Below are positions 7,857 through 16,595 of a stretch of 64,000 nt of DNA, piece by piece (the first letter of the stretch is position 1; each line of letters opens with the position of its first letter). A program made the position numbers and the translations under genes. The notes under the pieces were generated by a model. The model was not told where the DNA came from, made no database searches, and saw only the letters and a list, made by a program, of their open reading frames with translations. Location of the stretch: positions 927,394 through 991,393 of the forward strand of contig NZ_JABBKX010000002.1 of the NCBI RefSeq assembly GCF_012927745.1, given 5' to 3'. The DNA comes from Neoroseomonas marina. GTDB taxonomy: Bacteria > Pseudomonadota > Alphaproteobacteria > Acetobacterales > Acetobacteraceae.

Positions 7857-8933
7857 ATGACCTCCCCCGCCGCCACACACTTCACGCCGTCACGCCAGAT
7901 CGCCGTTCGTCCCGAATGGCTCGCCCAGCGGCGGGAGGAACCGCTGGACCCGACGCTGCCGATCGTGGATTCACACCATCACCTCTGGGATCGGGAAGCC
8001 GAGTGCTACCTCCTCGACGACCTGCTGCGCGACACCGCGGAGGGCCACGACGTGCGCGCGACGGTCTTCATCCAGTGTGGCGCCATGTACCGCGGGGGCG
8101 GCCCCGAGGAAGCGCGGTCGATCGGCGAGACGGAGTTCGTCAACGGCATCGCGGCGGCGAGCGCCAGCGGCACCTACGGGCCGGTACGCGCCTGTGCAGG
8201 CATCGTCGGCTTCGTGGATCTCACCCTTGGCGACCGCGTGACGCCTCTGCTCGAAGCGCATGTCGCGACGGCCCGGTCGCGTTTCCGGGGCGTGCGCAAC
8301 CGCACCGCCTGGCATCCCTCGCCCGCGGTCCGCTCGAACCTCCTCGGGCCGCCACCGGGACCGCTCGAGGATCCGCGCTTCGTCGACGGCGCCCGCCGGC
8401 TGGCCGCGCACGGACTCGTGCTGGACATCTGGGCCTACCAGACGCAACTGCCGCTGGTTGCGGCGGTCGCGCGCGCCGTGCCGGACCTGACCGTGGTCGT
8501 GAATCATTGCGGCGGCCCGCTCGGCGTGGGGCCCTATGCCCCGCGCCGCGAGGAAGGCTTCGCGGAGTGGCGCCGCGAGGTGCTGGCGCTCGCCGCCCTG
8601 CCGAACACCGTGATGAAGCTCGGCGGCCTCGCCATGGAGGTGGGCGGCCACGACTTCCACCTGCGCGACCTGCCGCCAGGCTCGGTCGAACTGGAGCAGG
8701 CCTGGCGACCGGTCGTCCACACGCTGATCGAGGCCTATGGCGCCGGCCGCTGCATGTTCGAGAGCAACTTCCCCGTGGACAAGGGGATGGTTGGCTACGG
8801 CGTGCTGTGGAACGCCTTCAAGCGCCTCGCGGCCGGCGCGGGGGAGGCGGAGCGCGCCGCCCTCTTCGCCGGCACGGCGACGCGCGTCTATCGCCTGCAC
8901 GAGGCGCCGGGCTGCGAGGCGCTGCGCCCCTAG
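7857..8933 (+). CDS. amidohydrolase-2 family metal hydrolase (lactonase-like)
   Basis: This 358-residue TIM-barrel hydrolase belongs to the amidohydrolase-2 group (COG3618), which includes L-fuconolactonase and 2-pyrone-4,6-dicarboxylate lactonase. The first-strand motif VDSHHHLWD (residues 37-45), the histidine in VVNHCGGP and the aspartate in MFESNFPVDKG are the expected active-site residues. The frame is open further upstream, but the ATG at 7857 gives a normal length. It is convergent with the Bug operon downstream (19-base gap). The substrate is probably a lactone or similar ring from a sugar acid or aromatic pathway. Confidence 0.85.
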   Translation: MTSPAATHFTPSRQIAVRPEWLAQRREEPLDPTLPIVDSHHHLWDREAECYLLDDLLRDTAEGHDVRATVFIQCGAMYRGGGPEEARSIGETEFVNGIAAASASGTYGPVRACAGIVGFVDLTLGDRVTPLLEAHVATARSRFRGVRNRTAWHPSPAVRSNLLGPPPGPLEDPRFVDGARRLAAHGLVLDIWAYQTQLPLVAAVARAVPDLTVVVNHCGGPLGVGPYAPRREEGFAEWRREVLALAALPNTVMKLGGLAMEVGGHDFHLRDLPPGSVELEQAWRPVVHTLIEAYGAGRCMFESNFPVDKGMVGYGVLWNAFKRLAAGAGEAERAALFAGTATRVYRLHEAPGCEALRP

Positions 8934-8952
8934 GCAGGCGCCGCGCCGGCCG

Positions 8953-9924
8953 TCACTGCCACGGCGTCCTCTCCCAGATTCGCTGGTAGCGTGCGAGCTG
9001 GGCCGGCATCTGCGCCTCCCATTCCGCCCCGCGCAGGAAGGCCATGGCCAGTTCGAGCTGCCGGACCCGCTCCGCCCATTCGGGCGTCGCGATCACCTTC
9101 GCGATGGCGTCCTCCAGCCGGCCTGCGACCTCGTCGGGGATGCCGCGCGGTGCGCCGATCCCGCGCTCGCTGCTCATCAGCACGTCGAAGCCTTCCTCGC
9201 GGAAGGTGGGCACGTCGGGCATCAGCTCCCACCGGCGCTCACCCATGCCCGCGAGGGCACGCAGCATCGGGTTCTCCTGTCCCAGCATCCCGATCTCGCC
9301 GAGGTTCAGGCCGGCGACGTCGATCTGGCGGCCGATCACCGCATTGCGCGAGGGCCCGGCGCCGGCGAAGGGAACATGGATGAACTCGGCGCCCGAGGCG
9401 GCCTCGAACAGCGTCAGGCCGAGATGGTCGTCGGTGCCGATGCCGGAGGAGCCGACGCTGATCGTCCCGGGCCGGCGCTTCGCCGCCTCGACCAGGTCGC
9501 GCAACGACCGGTAGGGCGAGTCCCTGTGCACCACGAAGGCGCTGGGATCATCCACCAGGCGCGCGATCAGCCGGATCTGCGCGCGGTCAAAGCGCACGCG
9601 GCGCTGCACCCCGAGCGAGAGGTAGCCCGGCGTGTTGATTGTGCCGAGCGTGTAGCCATCCGGCCGGGCGGTCTGCAGTGCGACATAGGCCGTCTCGCCG
9701 CCCGCCCCGGGCCGGTTGACGACGACGAAATTGGACCCCGGCAGTTCGGCGCTGAGGAACTGGGTCAGCGCGCGCACCATCACGTCGGTCCCGCCGCCGG
9801 GCGCGAAGCCGACGATGACCTCGATGGGCCGCCCGGCCGGCCATGCGGGCTGCGCCAGGGCGGGCGCGGCGAGGGAGGCGACCCCGGCCGCAAGGATACC
9901 GCGGCGCGTGGCTATGATCGGCAT
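8953..9924 (-). CDS. Bug/TctC-family periplasmic binding protein (1 of 4)
   Basis: This 323-residue protein has a twin-arginine-like signal (ATRRGILAAGVASLAAPALA, likely cut near residue 25) and then PAGRPIEVIVGFAPGGGTDV, the diagnostic start of Bug proteins. These bind carboxylates or amides and normally feed TctAB-type membrane carriers. None is encoded here. It is the last gene of a minus-strand operon after a Bug paralogue, an aldolase and a dehydrogenase. The ligand is unknown but probably an organic acid handled by those enzymes. Confidence 0.92.
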   Translation of the reverse strand: MPIIATRRGILAAGVASLAAPALAQPAWPAGRPIEVIVGFAPGGGTDVMVRALTQFLSAELPGSNFVVVNRPGAGGETAYVALQTARPDGYTLGTINTPGYLSLGVQRRVRFDRAQIRLIARLVDDPSAFVVHRDSPYRSLRDLVEAAKRRPGTISVGSSGIGTDDHLGLTLFEAASGAEFIHVPFAGAGPSRNAVIGRQIDVAGLNLGEIGMLGQENPMLRALAGMGERRWELMPDVPTFREEGFDVLMSSERGIGAPRGIPDEVAGRLEDAIAKVIATPEWAERVRQLELAMAFLRGAEWEAQMPAQLARYQRIWERTPWQ

Positions 9925-9998
9925 TCTGATGGTTTCCTGTCTGGTGGTGATCTGGCTGGGCCGGGCCGCGGCGGGCCGCTGCGCCGTCGTGGAGCGCG

Positions 9999-11006
9999 TC
10001 AGGCCGCCGCGGGCAGGCGACCCCGGACGACCACGGCGCCGGGCATGGCCGGGACACGCCCGGCGAGCACCGCGACAATGCAGTCCGCTGCCATGGTGGA
10101 CATGCCGACCGCGCCGCGCGGCGTGTTGGCGGCGAGGTGCGGCGTCGGCAGGACGCGGGGATGGCCGCGCAGCGGGCTGGCGGTGTCCAGCGGCTCCTGC
10201 GCGAAGACGTCAACGCCTGCCCAGGCGAGCTGCCTGGACTCGAGTGCCGCCAGCAGCGCCGCCTCATCCACGATGCCACCGCGGGCGGTGTGCACCAGGA
10301 TGGCGCCGCGCGGCATCAGCGCGAGTTCCGCCGCGCCGATCATGCCCCGCGTCGTGGCGTCGAGCGGGCAATGCAGCGACAGCACTTCGGAGCGTGCCAG
10401 CAGCGTCCGCAGGTCCGCGACGCGCTCCCCGGGGCCAGGCAGCGGCCCAGCGGGAAGGAGAGGGTCGTAGGCGGCAACCCGCATGCCGAAGGCGTCCGCG
10501 AAGCGCGCGACCTTGGACCCGATGGCGCCGTAGCCGACGATACCGAGCCTGACGCCATCGATGTCGCGCGTCATGCGGGAGGTCTTCTCCCACAGCCCGT
10601 CACGCATGCCGGCGGCGACCGACGGCAGGTCCTTCAGCAGCGCGAGCATCAGCGCCATCGCGTGTTCCGCGACCGAGCGCGAATTGGCCCCTGCGGCCCG
10701 CGTCACCGTCAGGCCGCGCGCCTCCGCGGCCGCGAGGTCGATGCCGTCCACGCCAGCGCCATGGCGCGCGATCACGCGCAGGGCGGGCGCGGCGGCGTCC
10801 ATGACGGTGCCGTTGATGAACCCCTGCCGGTGCAGCAGCGCCACCGGCCGATGCTCGGCGACGGCGGCCAGCAACTCGGCCTCGGAGGGATAGCCGGAGG
10901 TGCAGGGCACGGCGTAGCCGGCGGCTTCCAGGATGGCGACCGCCTCCGGCGCGAGCTTCGCGGCGGTGACGAGAACCGCAGGCTTCGCGGCGGGGTGCTG
11001 GGTCAT
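9999..11006 (-). CDS. D-2-hydroxyacid dehydrogenase (SerA/phosphoglycerate-dehydrogenase-like)
   Basis: This 335-residue NAD(P)-dependent oxidoreductase has the Rossmann motif GIVGYGAIG (residues 155-163) and the catalytic triad R242 (TARGGIVDE), E271 (DVFAQEPLD) and H290 (PTPHLAANT). It interconverts a 2-oxo acid and a D-2-hydroxy acid in the cytoplasm. The ATG at 11006 is preferred over upstream in-frame starts because the extra N-terminal residues are low-complexity arginine-rich. It lies 25 bases after the RraA-like aldolase gene, suggesting the two act on the same oxo-acid. Confidence 0.92.
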   Translation of the reverse strand: MTQHPAAKPAVLVTAAKLAPEAVAILEAAGYAVPCTSGYPSEAELLAAVAEHRPVALLHRQGFINGTVMDAAAPALRVIARHGAGVDGIDLAAAEARGLTVTRAAGANSRSVAEHAMALMLALLKDLPSVAAGMRDGLWEKTSRMTRDIDGVRLGIVGYGAIGSKVARFADAFGMRVAAYDPLLPAGPLPGPGERVADLRTLLARSEVLSLHCPLDATTRGMIGAAELALMPRGAILVHTARGGIVDEAALLAALESRQLAWAGVDVFAQEPLDTASPLRGHPRVLPTPHLAANTPRGAVGMSTMAADCIVAVLAGRVPAMPGAVVVRGRLPAAA

Positions 11007-11031
11007 GGGGGATCTTCCGGAATGCATCGGT

Positions 11032-11715
11032 TCAGTCGAGGCCGTCGCAGCCAAGCCGCCGCAGCGTCGCATCCACCCAGGATGCGTCGTGCGTGCCGCC
11101 CTCGATGTTCGCCATCTGGCGCGCCTCGGCCGCCGCCTTCTGCGCGGCCGCCGCGTACACGGCTTCCGCCTCGGCGAGGGGGACGCAGAGCAGGCCGTCA
11201 TCGTCGCCCAGGATGAGGTCGCCGGGCTCGATCACCATGCCGTCGATCGCGATGGCGACGTTGATCTCGCCGGGGCCGTCCTTGTAGGGGCCACGATGGG
11301 TGATGCCGGCGGCGAAGACCGGGAAGCCCTGCGCGCGGATCGCGGCGCTGTCGCGGATCGCGCCGTTGATGACGATGCCGGCGAGGCCGCGCCTGATCAT
11401 CTGCGCCAGCATGAGCTCGCCGATGATGGCGTTGGTCAGGTCGCCGCCGGCATCCACGACGATGACGTCGCCCGGCTGTGCGAGCGAGAGGGCCTTGTGG
11501 ACCATGAGGTTGTCGCCCGGACGCGTCTTCACGGTGAAGGCGGGCCCGGCCAGCACGCCTCCGGCATGCATCGGGCGCAGCCGCGGGCCACCCGCGGCCA
11601 TGCGCGACATGACGTCGCTGACATTGGCGACGGGCAGGTCGCGGAAGCGCGCGACCGTTTCCGGGCCGACCTTGCGCGGGCGTGGCAGGATCCTGAAGCC
11701 GGCAGCCATGGTCAT
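11032..11715 (-). CDS. RraA-like 4-hydroxy-4-methyl-2-oxoglutarate aldolase-type enzyme
   Basis: This 227-residue protein matches the RraA/HMG aldolase fold. NGAIRD (R121, D122) is the metal/substrate motif of class II pyruvate aldolases of this group, and GDVIVVDAGGDLTNAIIGE is the conserved glycine-rich strand. AGGAG lies before the paired ATGs at 11715 and 11709, so the start is within six bases of 11715. A GTG at 11787 overlapping the upstream Bug stop would add 24 residues across an AT-rich segment and is less likely. The expected reaction is retro-aldol cleavage or oxaloacetate decarboxylation, yielding pyruvate. Confidence 0.88.
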   Translation of the reverse strand: MTMAAGFRILPRPRKVGPETVARFRDLPVANVSDVMSRMAAGGPRLRPMHAGGVLAGPAFTVKTRPGDNLMVHKALSLAQPGDVIVVDAGGDLTNAIIGELMLAQMIRRGLAGIVINGAIRDSAAIRAQGFPVFAAGITHRGPYKDGPGEINVAIAIDGMVIEPGDLILGDDDGLLCVPLAEAEAVYAAAAQKAAAEARQMANIEGGTHDASWVDATLRRLGCDGLD

Positions 11716-11783
11716 GCTCTCCTGGATGCGCAGGCCGTTCGGCGGTCTGCGAGGATTACGAAATTCAATTCCATTTTCATCAG

Positions 11784-12758
11784 TCACTCGCGCCAGGGGC
11801 GCCGGGACCAGAGGGCGCGCAGCGCCGCCTCCCCGCCCAGTGCCGCGTCGCGATACGCGGCGCCGACCAGAGGCTTCAGCGGCAGGCCGGCGCGGGACGC
11901 CGCCTCGGCCCAGGCGGGGTCGGCGAAGGTCGCGGCGAAGGCGGTCTCGATGCCCGTGCGGATGGGATCCGGCAGGCCGGGCGGGCCGAAGATGCCGCGC
12001 CCGGCGGCGAACACGACGTCCACCCCGGCCTCGCGATAGGTCGCGACCTCGGGTGCGGCGGGGTCGCGCGCCTCGGCGGCCAGGCCGAGCCCACGGATGG
12101 CGCGCTCGCGCAGCAGCGGAAGCGCCTCGCTGATGTTGAAGGCGCCGACCTGGAGCTGCCCGCCGAGCAGCGGGACGAGAAGCTGGGAGGTGCCGTTGAA
12201 GGGCACGTGGTTCAGCCGCACACCGGCGGCTTCCTCCAACAGGAGCATCGCGATGTGGTCGTCCCCACCGATGCCGGCGGTGCCGTAGGCGACGTCACCC
12301 GGGCGCGCCCGCGCCGCCGCCAGCAGGTCCGACAGGCCCTGCAGCGGGCTATCGGCGCGGACGAAGAGCCCGCAGGGATCCTCGACCACCTGCGCGAGGT
12401 AGGTGAGGTCCGCCGGACGCCAGCGCACCGGGCGCTCGATCGGCTGGCTCAGCACCGTGGGCGTCGCGCAGGCGCCGAGGACGAAGCCGTCCGGCGCGGC
12501 ATTCGCCACCGCCTCGGTTCCCACCTGGCCGCCGGCGCCGGGCCGGTTGCTCACCACCACCCGTGCACCTGGCAGGCGGGCGGCGAGGAACGGTGCGACC
12601 GTCCGCGCCATGGCGTCCATGCCACCGCCCGGGGCGAAGGGCACGATGATCTCGATCGGTCGGCCTGCCGGCCAGGCGCGCTGAGCGAGGGCCGGGCGCG
12701 CCAGCGCGGCAGTGGCTCCAAGAAGGGCGGTGCGCCGGCCGAAACGGGGTCCTGGCAT
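11784..12758 (-). CDS. Bug/TctC-family periplasmic binding protein (2 of 4)
   Basis: This 324-residue protein has a twin-arginine-type signal (FGRRTALLGATAALA) and the PAGRPIEIIVPFAPGGGMDA Bug start. The ATG at 12758 is favoured by GGAGA about nine bases upstream; a start ten codons earlier (12788) is possible. It is the first gene of the operon Bug-RraA-dehydrogenase-Bug. It is divergent from a third Bug gene, with a compact shared promoter region between them. Confidence 0.92.
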   Translation of the reverse strand: MPGPRFGRRTALLGATAALARPALAQRAWPAGRPIEIIVPFAPGGGMDAMARTVAPFLAARLPGARVVVSNRPGAGGQVGTEAVANAAPDGFVLGACATPTVLSQPIERPVRWRPADLTYLAQVVEDPCGLFVRADSPLQGLSDLLAAARARPGDVAYGTAGIGGDDHIAMLLLEEAAGVRLNHVPFNGTSQLLVPLLGGQLQVGAFNISEALPLLRERAIRGLGLAAEARDPAAPEVATYREAGVDVVFAAGRGIFGPPGLPDPIRTGIETAFAATFADPAWAEAASRAGLPLKPLVGAAYRDAALGGEAALRALWSRRPWRE

Positions 12759-12791
12759 CTCGGATGTCTCCTTCCCCGCGCCAGGCATCGC

Positions 12792-12844
12792 TTGACAGGC
12801 CCGGGCGCGAGGCGCCTATAACGCAACGCCATTTCGAAATGCAA
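12792..12844. promoter_or_regulatory. divergent promoter pair around a CATTTCGAAATG palindrome
   Basis: Plus strand: TTGACA at 12792-12797 and TATAAC at 12817-12822 (19-base spacer) face the Bug gene at 12887. Minus strand: TTGCAT (complement of 12839-12844) and TTATAG (complement of 12816-12821) with a 17-base spacer face the operon at 12758. The perfect 12-bp palindrome CATTTCGAAATG at 12830-12841 lies just downstream of the plus -10 and overlaps the minus -35. This placement would let one bound protein block both directions. The IclR gene at 14819 is the nearest candidate. Confidence 0.65.
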
Positions 12845-12886
12845 GCCCCGTGAAACAGCGGGCACACAGGGAAGGAACCACGCCGC

Positions 12887-13891
12887 ATGTTCTCCCGCCG
12901 CCACATCCTCGGCTCCGGCCTCGCAGCGCTGCCGCTCGGCCTTGCCGGCCTGCCGCGCCGTGCCCTCGCCCAGAACGATGCCTGGCCTTCGCGTCCGGTC
13001 CGCCTCGTCGTCGCCTGGGCCCCGGGCGGGGCGGTCGACACCATCGCGCGGCGCCTCGCACCGAAGCTGTCGGAAAGCCTTGGCCGGCCGGTCGTGGTGG
13101 AGAACAAGTCGGGCGCCACGGGCACCATCGGCGCCGCAGAGGTCGCGCGCGCCGCGCCCGACGGGCACACGTTGCTGGCGATGGACAACACCTACGCCAT
13201 GCTGCCCTACCTGTTCCAACGCCTGCCTTTCGACCACGCGGCCGCCTTCCGGCCGGTGACCGTCAGCGCTTTCTCCCCGGTCATGCTCGCGGTGCACCGC
13301 GACGCGCCGTGGCGGGATCTCCCCGCGCTGATCGCGGCCGCGCAGCGCGAGCCGGAGAAGATCACCTACGGCACCGGCGGCATCGGCAGCGCGCCGCACT
13401 TCGCCACTGCCGCCTTCGCCCAGGCGGCCGGCATCCGGATGCTGCACGTGCCCTTCCGCGGCGCGGGGGAGGCGGTGACGAATGTGCTCTCGCGCCAGGT
13501 CGATCTGGTGATGGTCTCGCTCGGCTCGGCACTGGGCCATGTGCAGGGCGGGGCGCTGCGGGTGCTGGCCATGAGCGGGTCGCACCGCGCCGCCGTCCTG
13601 CCCGAGGTACCGACCTTCCGGGAAGCAGGCCTGCCGCGTTTCGGACCGAATGGCGAGGGCGTGGTGAACTGGTCCGGCCTCGCCGCGCCCGCCGGCACGC
13701 CGGATGCCGTGGTGGCGCGGCTGCAGGCGGAGGTGGCGAAGGCGCTGGAGGCGCAGGACGTGCGCGATTTCCTCTCCTCGATCGCCTCCGAGCCGGGCGG
13801 CATGCCGCCCGCAGCCTTCGCGGCGATCCTCGCCGAGGAGACGGCGCGCTGGCGCGACGTCGCCGCCACCAGCGGCATCGAGCGGCAGTAA
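12887..13891 (+). CDS. Bug/TctC-family periplasmic binding protein (3 of 4)
   Basis: This 334-residue protein has an RR-containing signal peptide (SRRHILGSGLAALPLGLAGL, cut near ALA-QN, residue 29). It continues with WPSRPVRLVVAWAPGGAVDT and GTGGIGSAPHFATAAFAQAAG, both family hallmarks. A strong predicted promoter lies upstream. It heads the operon Bug - SMP-30 lactonase - IclR; the lactonase starts five bases after its stop. No TctAB partner is nearby. Confidence 0.93.
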   Translation: MFSRRHILGSGLAALPLGLAGLPRRALAQNDAWPSRPVRLVVAWAPGGAVDTIARRLAPKLSESLGRPVVVENKSGATGTIGAAEVARAAPDGHTLLAMDNTYAMLPYLFQRLPFDHAAAFRPVTVSAFSPVMLAVHRDAPWRDLPALIAAAQREPEKITYGTGGIGSAPHFATAAFAQAAGIRMLHVPFRGAGEAVTNVLSRQVDLVMVSLGSALGHVQGGALRVLAMSGSHRAAVLPEVPTFREAGLPRFGPNGEGVVNWSGLAAPAGTPDAVVARLQAEVAKALEAQDVRDFLSSIASEPGGMPPAAFAAILAEETARWRDVAATSGIERQ

Positions 13892-13895
13892 GGCG

Positions 13896-14792
13896 ATGGG
13901 CTTCTTCGCACCTCCCCCGCGCATCGGGACCGAGGTCTTCACCCGGCTGCCGGACCGCTTCCGTCGCCCGCGCGCGACCGCATGGGCACGCTGGAACCGC
14001 GGTGGACGGGAGATCGACAGCTTCCTCGAAGGCCCGTGCTTCGATGCCGAAGGCCGGCTCTACGTCACCGACATTCCCTTCGGCCGCATCTTCCGCATCG
14101 CAGCGGACGGAGGCTGGGAGCTGGTGGCCGAGTACGACGGCTGGCCGAACGGGCTGAAAGTGATGCCCGATGGCATGCTGCTGGTCACCGACTACAGGCG
14201 CGGCCTGGTCCGCGTCGATCCGTCCAGCGGCGCCGTCACGCCGCTGCTGGAGACGGCGCGCAGCGAAGGCTTCAAGGGGTTGAACGACCTTGCCCTCGGC
14301 GCCGATGGCAGCATCTTCTTCACCGACCAGGGGCAGACCGGTCTGCACGACCCGACCGGGCGCGTGTATCGGCTGCGGCCGGACGGCCGGCTCGACCTGC
14401 TGATCGGCACGGTGCCGAGCCCCAACGGCATTGTCGTCGCGCCCGACCTGTCGCACTGCCTGGTGGCCGTCACGCGCGCGAATCAGATCTGGCGCCTGCC
14501 GCTGCATGGCGACGGCGCGGTCACGAAGGCCGGCATCTTCATTCATCTGCATGGCGGGCCGGGCGGGCCGGACGGGCTGGCCTGGGACCCGAACGGCAAT
14601 CTGCTCGTCGCGCATACCGGGGTCGGCACGATCTGGCGCTTCAACGGGCGGGCGGAGCCGACGCTCGCGATCGTCTCCTGTGCCGGCGCCTCGACGACCA
14701 ATCTCTGCCTGGGCGGCCCGGATGGGCGCGACCTCTTCATCACCGAGAGCGAGACGGGCAGCATCCTGCGCGCAAGGCTGGAACTGCGGTAG
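13896..14792 (+). CDS. SMP-30/gluconolactonase/LRE-family lactonase
   Basis: This 298-residue six-bladed beta-propeller belongs to the SMP-30/gluconolactonase group, which hydrolyses sugar-acid lactones with a divalent metal. Metal-ligand candidates are E45 (FLEGPCFD), the asparagine in SPNGIVVAPD and the aspartate in GGPDGLAWDPNG. The ATG lies five bases after the Bug stop and gives normal length. Together with the hydroxyacid dehydrogenase and aldolase of the divergent operon it suggests breakdown of an aldonate-like or lactone substrate brought in by the Bug proteins. Confidence 0.88.
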   Translation: MGFFAPPPRIGTEVFTRLPDRFRRPRATAWARWNRGGREIDSFLEGPCFDAEGRLYVTDIPFGRIFRIAADGGWELVAEYDGWPNGLKVMPDGMLLVTDYRRGLVRVDPSSGAVTPLLETARSEGFKGLNDLALGADGSIFFTDQGQTGLHDPTGRVYRLRPDGRLDLLIGTVPSPNGIVVAPDLSHCLVAVTRANQIWRLPLHGDGAVTKAGIFIHLHGGPGGPDGLAWDPNGNLLVAHTGVGTIWRFNGRAEPTLAIVSCAGASTTNLCLGGPDGRDLFITESETGSILRARLELR

Positions 14793-14818
14793 ATGGCGCC
14801 GAGAGGTCGGAGGTAGGC

Positions 14819-15553
14819 ATGGCGGAGAAGGCAAGGCGGCGACCGGCACTCGAGGGCGTGGCCTCGGCGGATCGTGCGTTGACCGTGCTGTCGGCCTTCC
14901 GCAAGGGCGACCGCGCCCTGTCGCTGGCAGAACTGGCCGAGCGGACGGGGTTGGTGAAGAGCACGATCATGCGCCTTGCGATCTCGCTCGCGGAGCATGG
15001 CTACCTCGCCCGCGAGGGCGATGGGTCCTATCGGCTGGACGCCGAGGTGCTGCGGCTCGGGACGATCTACACGCAGTCATTCCGGCTCGAGGCCCATGTG
15101 ACGCCGGTCCTGGAGGAACTCGTCACGCGCACCGGCGAGACCGCCGCCTTCTACGTCCGGCGCGGCGAGCAGCGGCTCTGCCTGTTCCGCGTCGACAGCC
15201 CGCACCTGCTCAGGATGCATGTGCGGGTCGGCGATGCGCTGCCCCTGGACAGTTCCGCCATCGCGCAGGTGTTGCGGGCTTTCGCGGCGCGGCCGCTGCC
15301 GGCCTATGTCGCGGCGCTCGACCTGCCGATCGTCACCATGGGTGCGACCGATCCGCATACCGGCGCCATGGCGGCGCCTGTCTTCGGGCCGGGCGACAGG
15401 CTCGCCGGAGCGCTCGCGCTCTCTGCGCCGGTGATCCGCTGGACGCCGGAGGCGCTGGCCGCGGCACGACCGATCCTGGCCGAGGCGGCCACGGCGCTCA
15501 CCAGGCGGATCGGCGGTGAGGCGCCGGAATGGCCGCGCGCAGCCGCGGAATAG
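14819..15553 (+). CDS. IclR-family transcriptional regulator
   Basis: This 244-residue protein has an N-terminal winged HTH (residues 17-75, with SLAELAERTGLVKSTIMRL) and a C-terminal effector domain (residues 85-240, including TGETAAFYVRRGEQRLCLFR). GGAGG precedes the ATG. It is the last gene after Bug and the lactonase and probably autoregulates this operon together with the divergent one. It is paralogous to the IclR protein at 29614-30441; both share the TGETAAFYVR stretch. Confidence 0.93.
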   Translation: MAEKARRRPALEGVASADRALTVLSAFRKGDRALSLAELAERTGLVKSTIMRLAISLAEHGYLAREGDGSYRLDAEVLRLGTIYTQSFRLEAHVTPVLEELVTRTGETAAFYVRRGEQRLCLFRVDSPHLLRMHVRVGDALPLDSSAIAQVLRAFAARPLPAYVAALDLPIVTMGATDPHTGAMAAPVFGPGDRLAGALALSAPVIRWTPEALAAARPILAEAATALTRRIGGEAPEWPRAAAE

Positions 15554-15597
15554 CTCGGAGTCTGCATCCAACTGCCGCAGGCGGAGCGCGCAGAGGA

Positions 15598-15624
15598 GGA
15601 CCTCGGCCGATCTGGCGGAGGTCC
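15598..15624. terminator. hairpin between convergent genes, possible weak terminator
   Basis: GGACCTC (15598-15604) and GAGGTCC (15618-15624) form a perfect 7-bp inverted repeat with a 13-base loop, in the 110-base gap between the IclR gene and the convergent binding-protein gene. There is no T-run, so intrinsic termination is doubtful. Confidence 0.3.
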
Positions 15625-15663
15625 CGCAGCTCCAGGCGATGCGTCCGTCGCCCCCCGGAAAGC

Positions 15664-16539
15664 TCATCGCAGAACGACGGGTTGCAGCTTCGTTATGTCA
15701 ACGCCGCGAAACGCATAGGCCTCGTTGAGCGCGTTCTGGACGAAGCCCGAGAAAGCGAGATAGCCGAACGATGTCGTCAGGAAATTCCGCCAGCGCGGGT
15801 CGAGCTCCTGCCGGATGGCCGCAGTCGCCGGGAACAACGCGGGCGGCGCAGGCATCGTCACGACGGTGTTCGGAATACGTGCGCTCGCAAGGGTCATGCC
15901 CGTGAGCGAGGAAGAGATCGCCGCTACACGGTTCGCGTTCAAGGCGGCGATCATCTCGTTGATGTTCTGAAAGCGGTCGAGCTGGGCAGCCGGAGCACGT
16001 CTCATGATCTCCGTCTCCATGGTGGTGCCGACCGGAACGCCGATCCTCAGACGAGCGGAATTGATGGCTTCCCAGGTTGCGATGTCGATGCCCTGGCGCG
16101 CGAGGATCGCCGTGCCGTACATGAACAACGCCTGCGGCACGAAATCGACCGCCACCGCGCGGCGCACCGTGCCGTCGAGTGCGAAGATGAGATCGAACTG
16201 ATTGGCCTGCAGACCAGCCACGGCATTGCCGTAGGTCGTCTCGACCAGCTGCAATTCGGCTCCGAGCGCATCCGCCATCTCCTTGGCGCAAGCGACCGAC
16301 AGGCCCCGCCAGACTGCGCCCGCAATGCGCACGCCGCCAGGCGCATCGCTGTTGGTCAGATCCTTGAAGACGAATGGTTCCGAGATGGGAGCACCGAGCC
16401 GCAGGACCTTGGTCTGCGTGATCGTTTCCCACGTCGACCGCGCACCTTGTGCTTGGGCGCTGCGCGCCCCCAGCAGGCTCGCCGCGCTGGCGGCAAGCGC
16501 CGCCGCGACCGTCGTGCTCCGCCTTGTGACTTCAGCCAT
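15664..16539 (-). CDS. polar amino-acid ABC transporter, periplasmic binding protein
   Basis: This 291-residue protein has a signal peptide (about 1-31, ending QAQG) and the family 3 solute-binding fold: KVLRLGAPISEPFVF at the first strand, CAKEMADALGAELQLVETTYGN and GLQANQFDLIFALDGTVRRA. AAGGAG precedes the ATG. It is the last gene of a permease-permease-ATPase-binding-protein operon, on the same strand as the FAD oxidoreductase genes upstream. The ligand is probably an amino acid, opine or polyamine conjugate, in line with the neighbouring amine-oxidase-like enzymes. Confidence 0.9.
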   Translation of the reverse strand: MAEVTRRSTTVAAALAASAASLLGARSAQAQGARSTWETITQTKVLRLGAPISEPFVFKDLTNSDAPGGVRIAGAVWRGLSVACAKEMADALGAELQLVETTYGNAVAGLQANQFDLIFALDGTVRRAVAVDFVPQALFMYGTAILARQGIDIATWEAINSARLRIGVPVGTTMETEIMRRAPAAQLDRFQNINEMIAALNANRVAAISSSLTGMTLASARIPNTVVTMPAPPALFPATAAIRQELDPRWRNFLTTSFGYLAFSGFVQNALNEAYAFRGVDITKLQPVVLR

Positions 16540-16595
16540 CGTCGTTCTCCTTCAGGTGTCGGGTTACGGGATGGATCGGCTCCGTGCGGATGCGG

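Noticed and set aside
7441..7860. 139-codon plus-strand open frame before the amidohydrolase
   Set aside because: No recognisable motif and no ribosome-binding site; composition like noncoding sequence.
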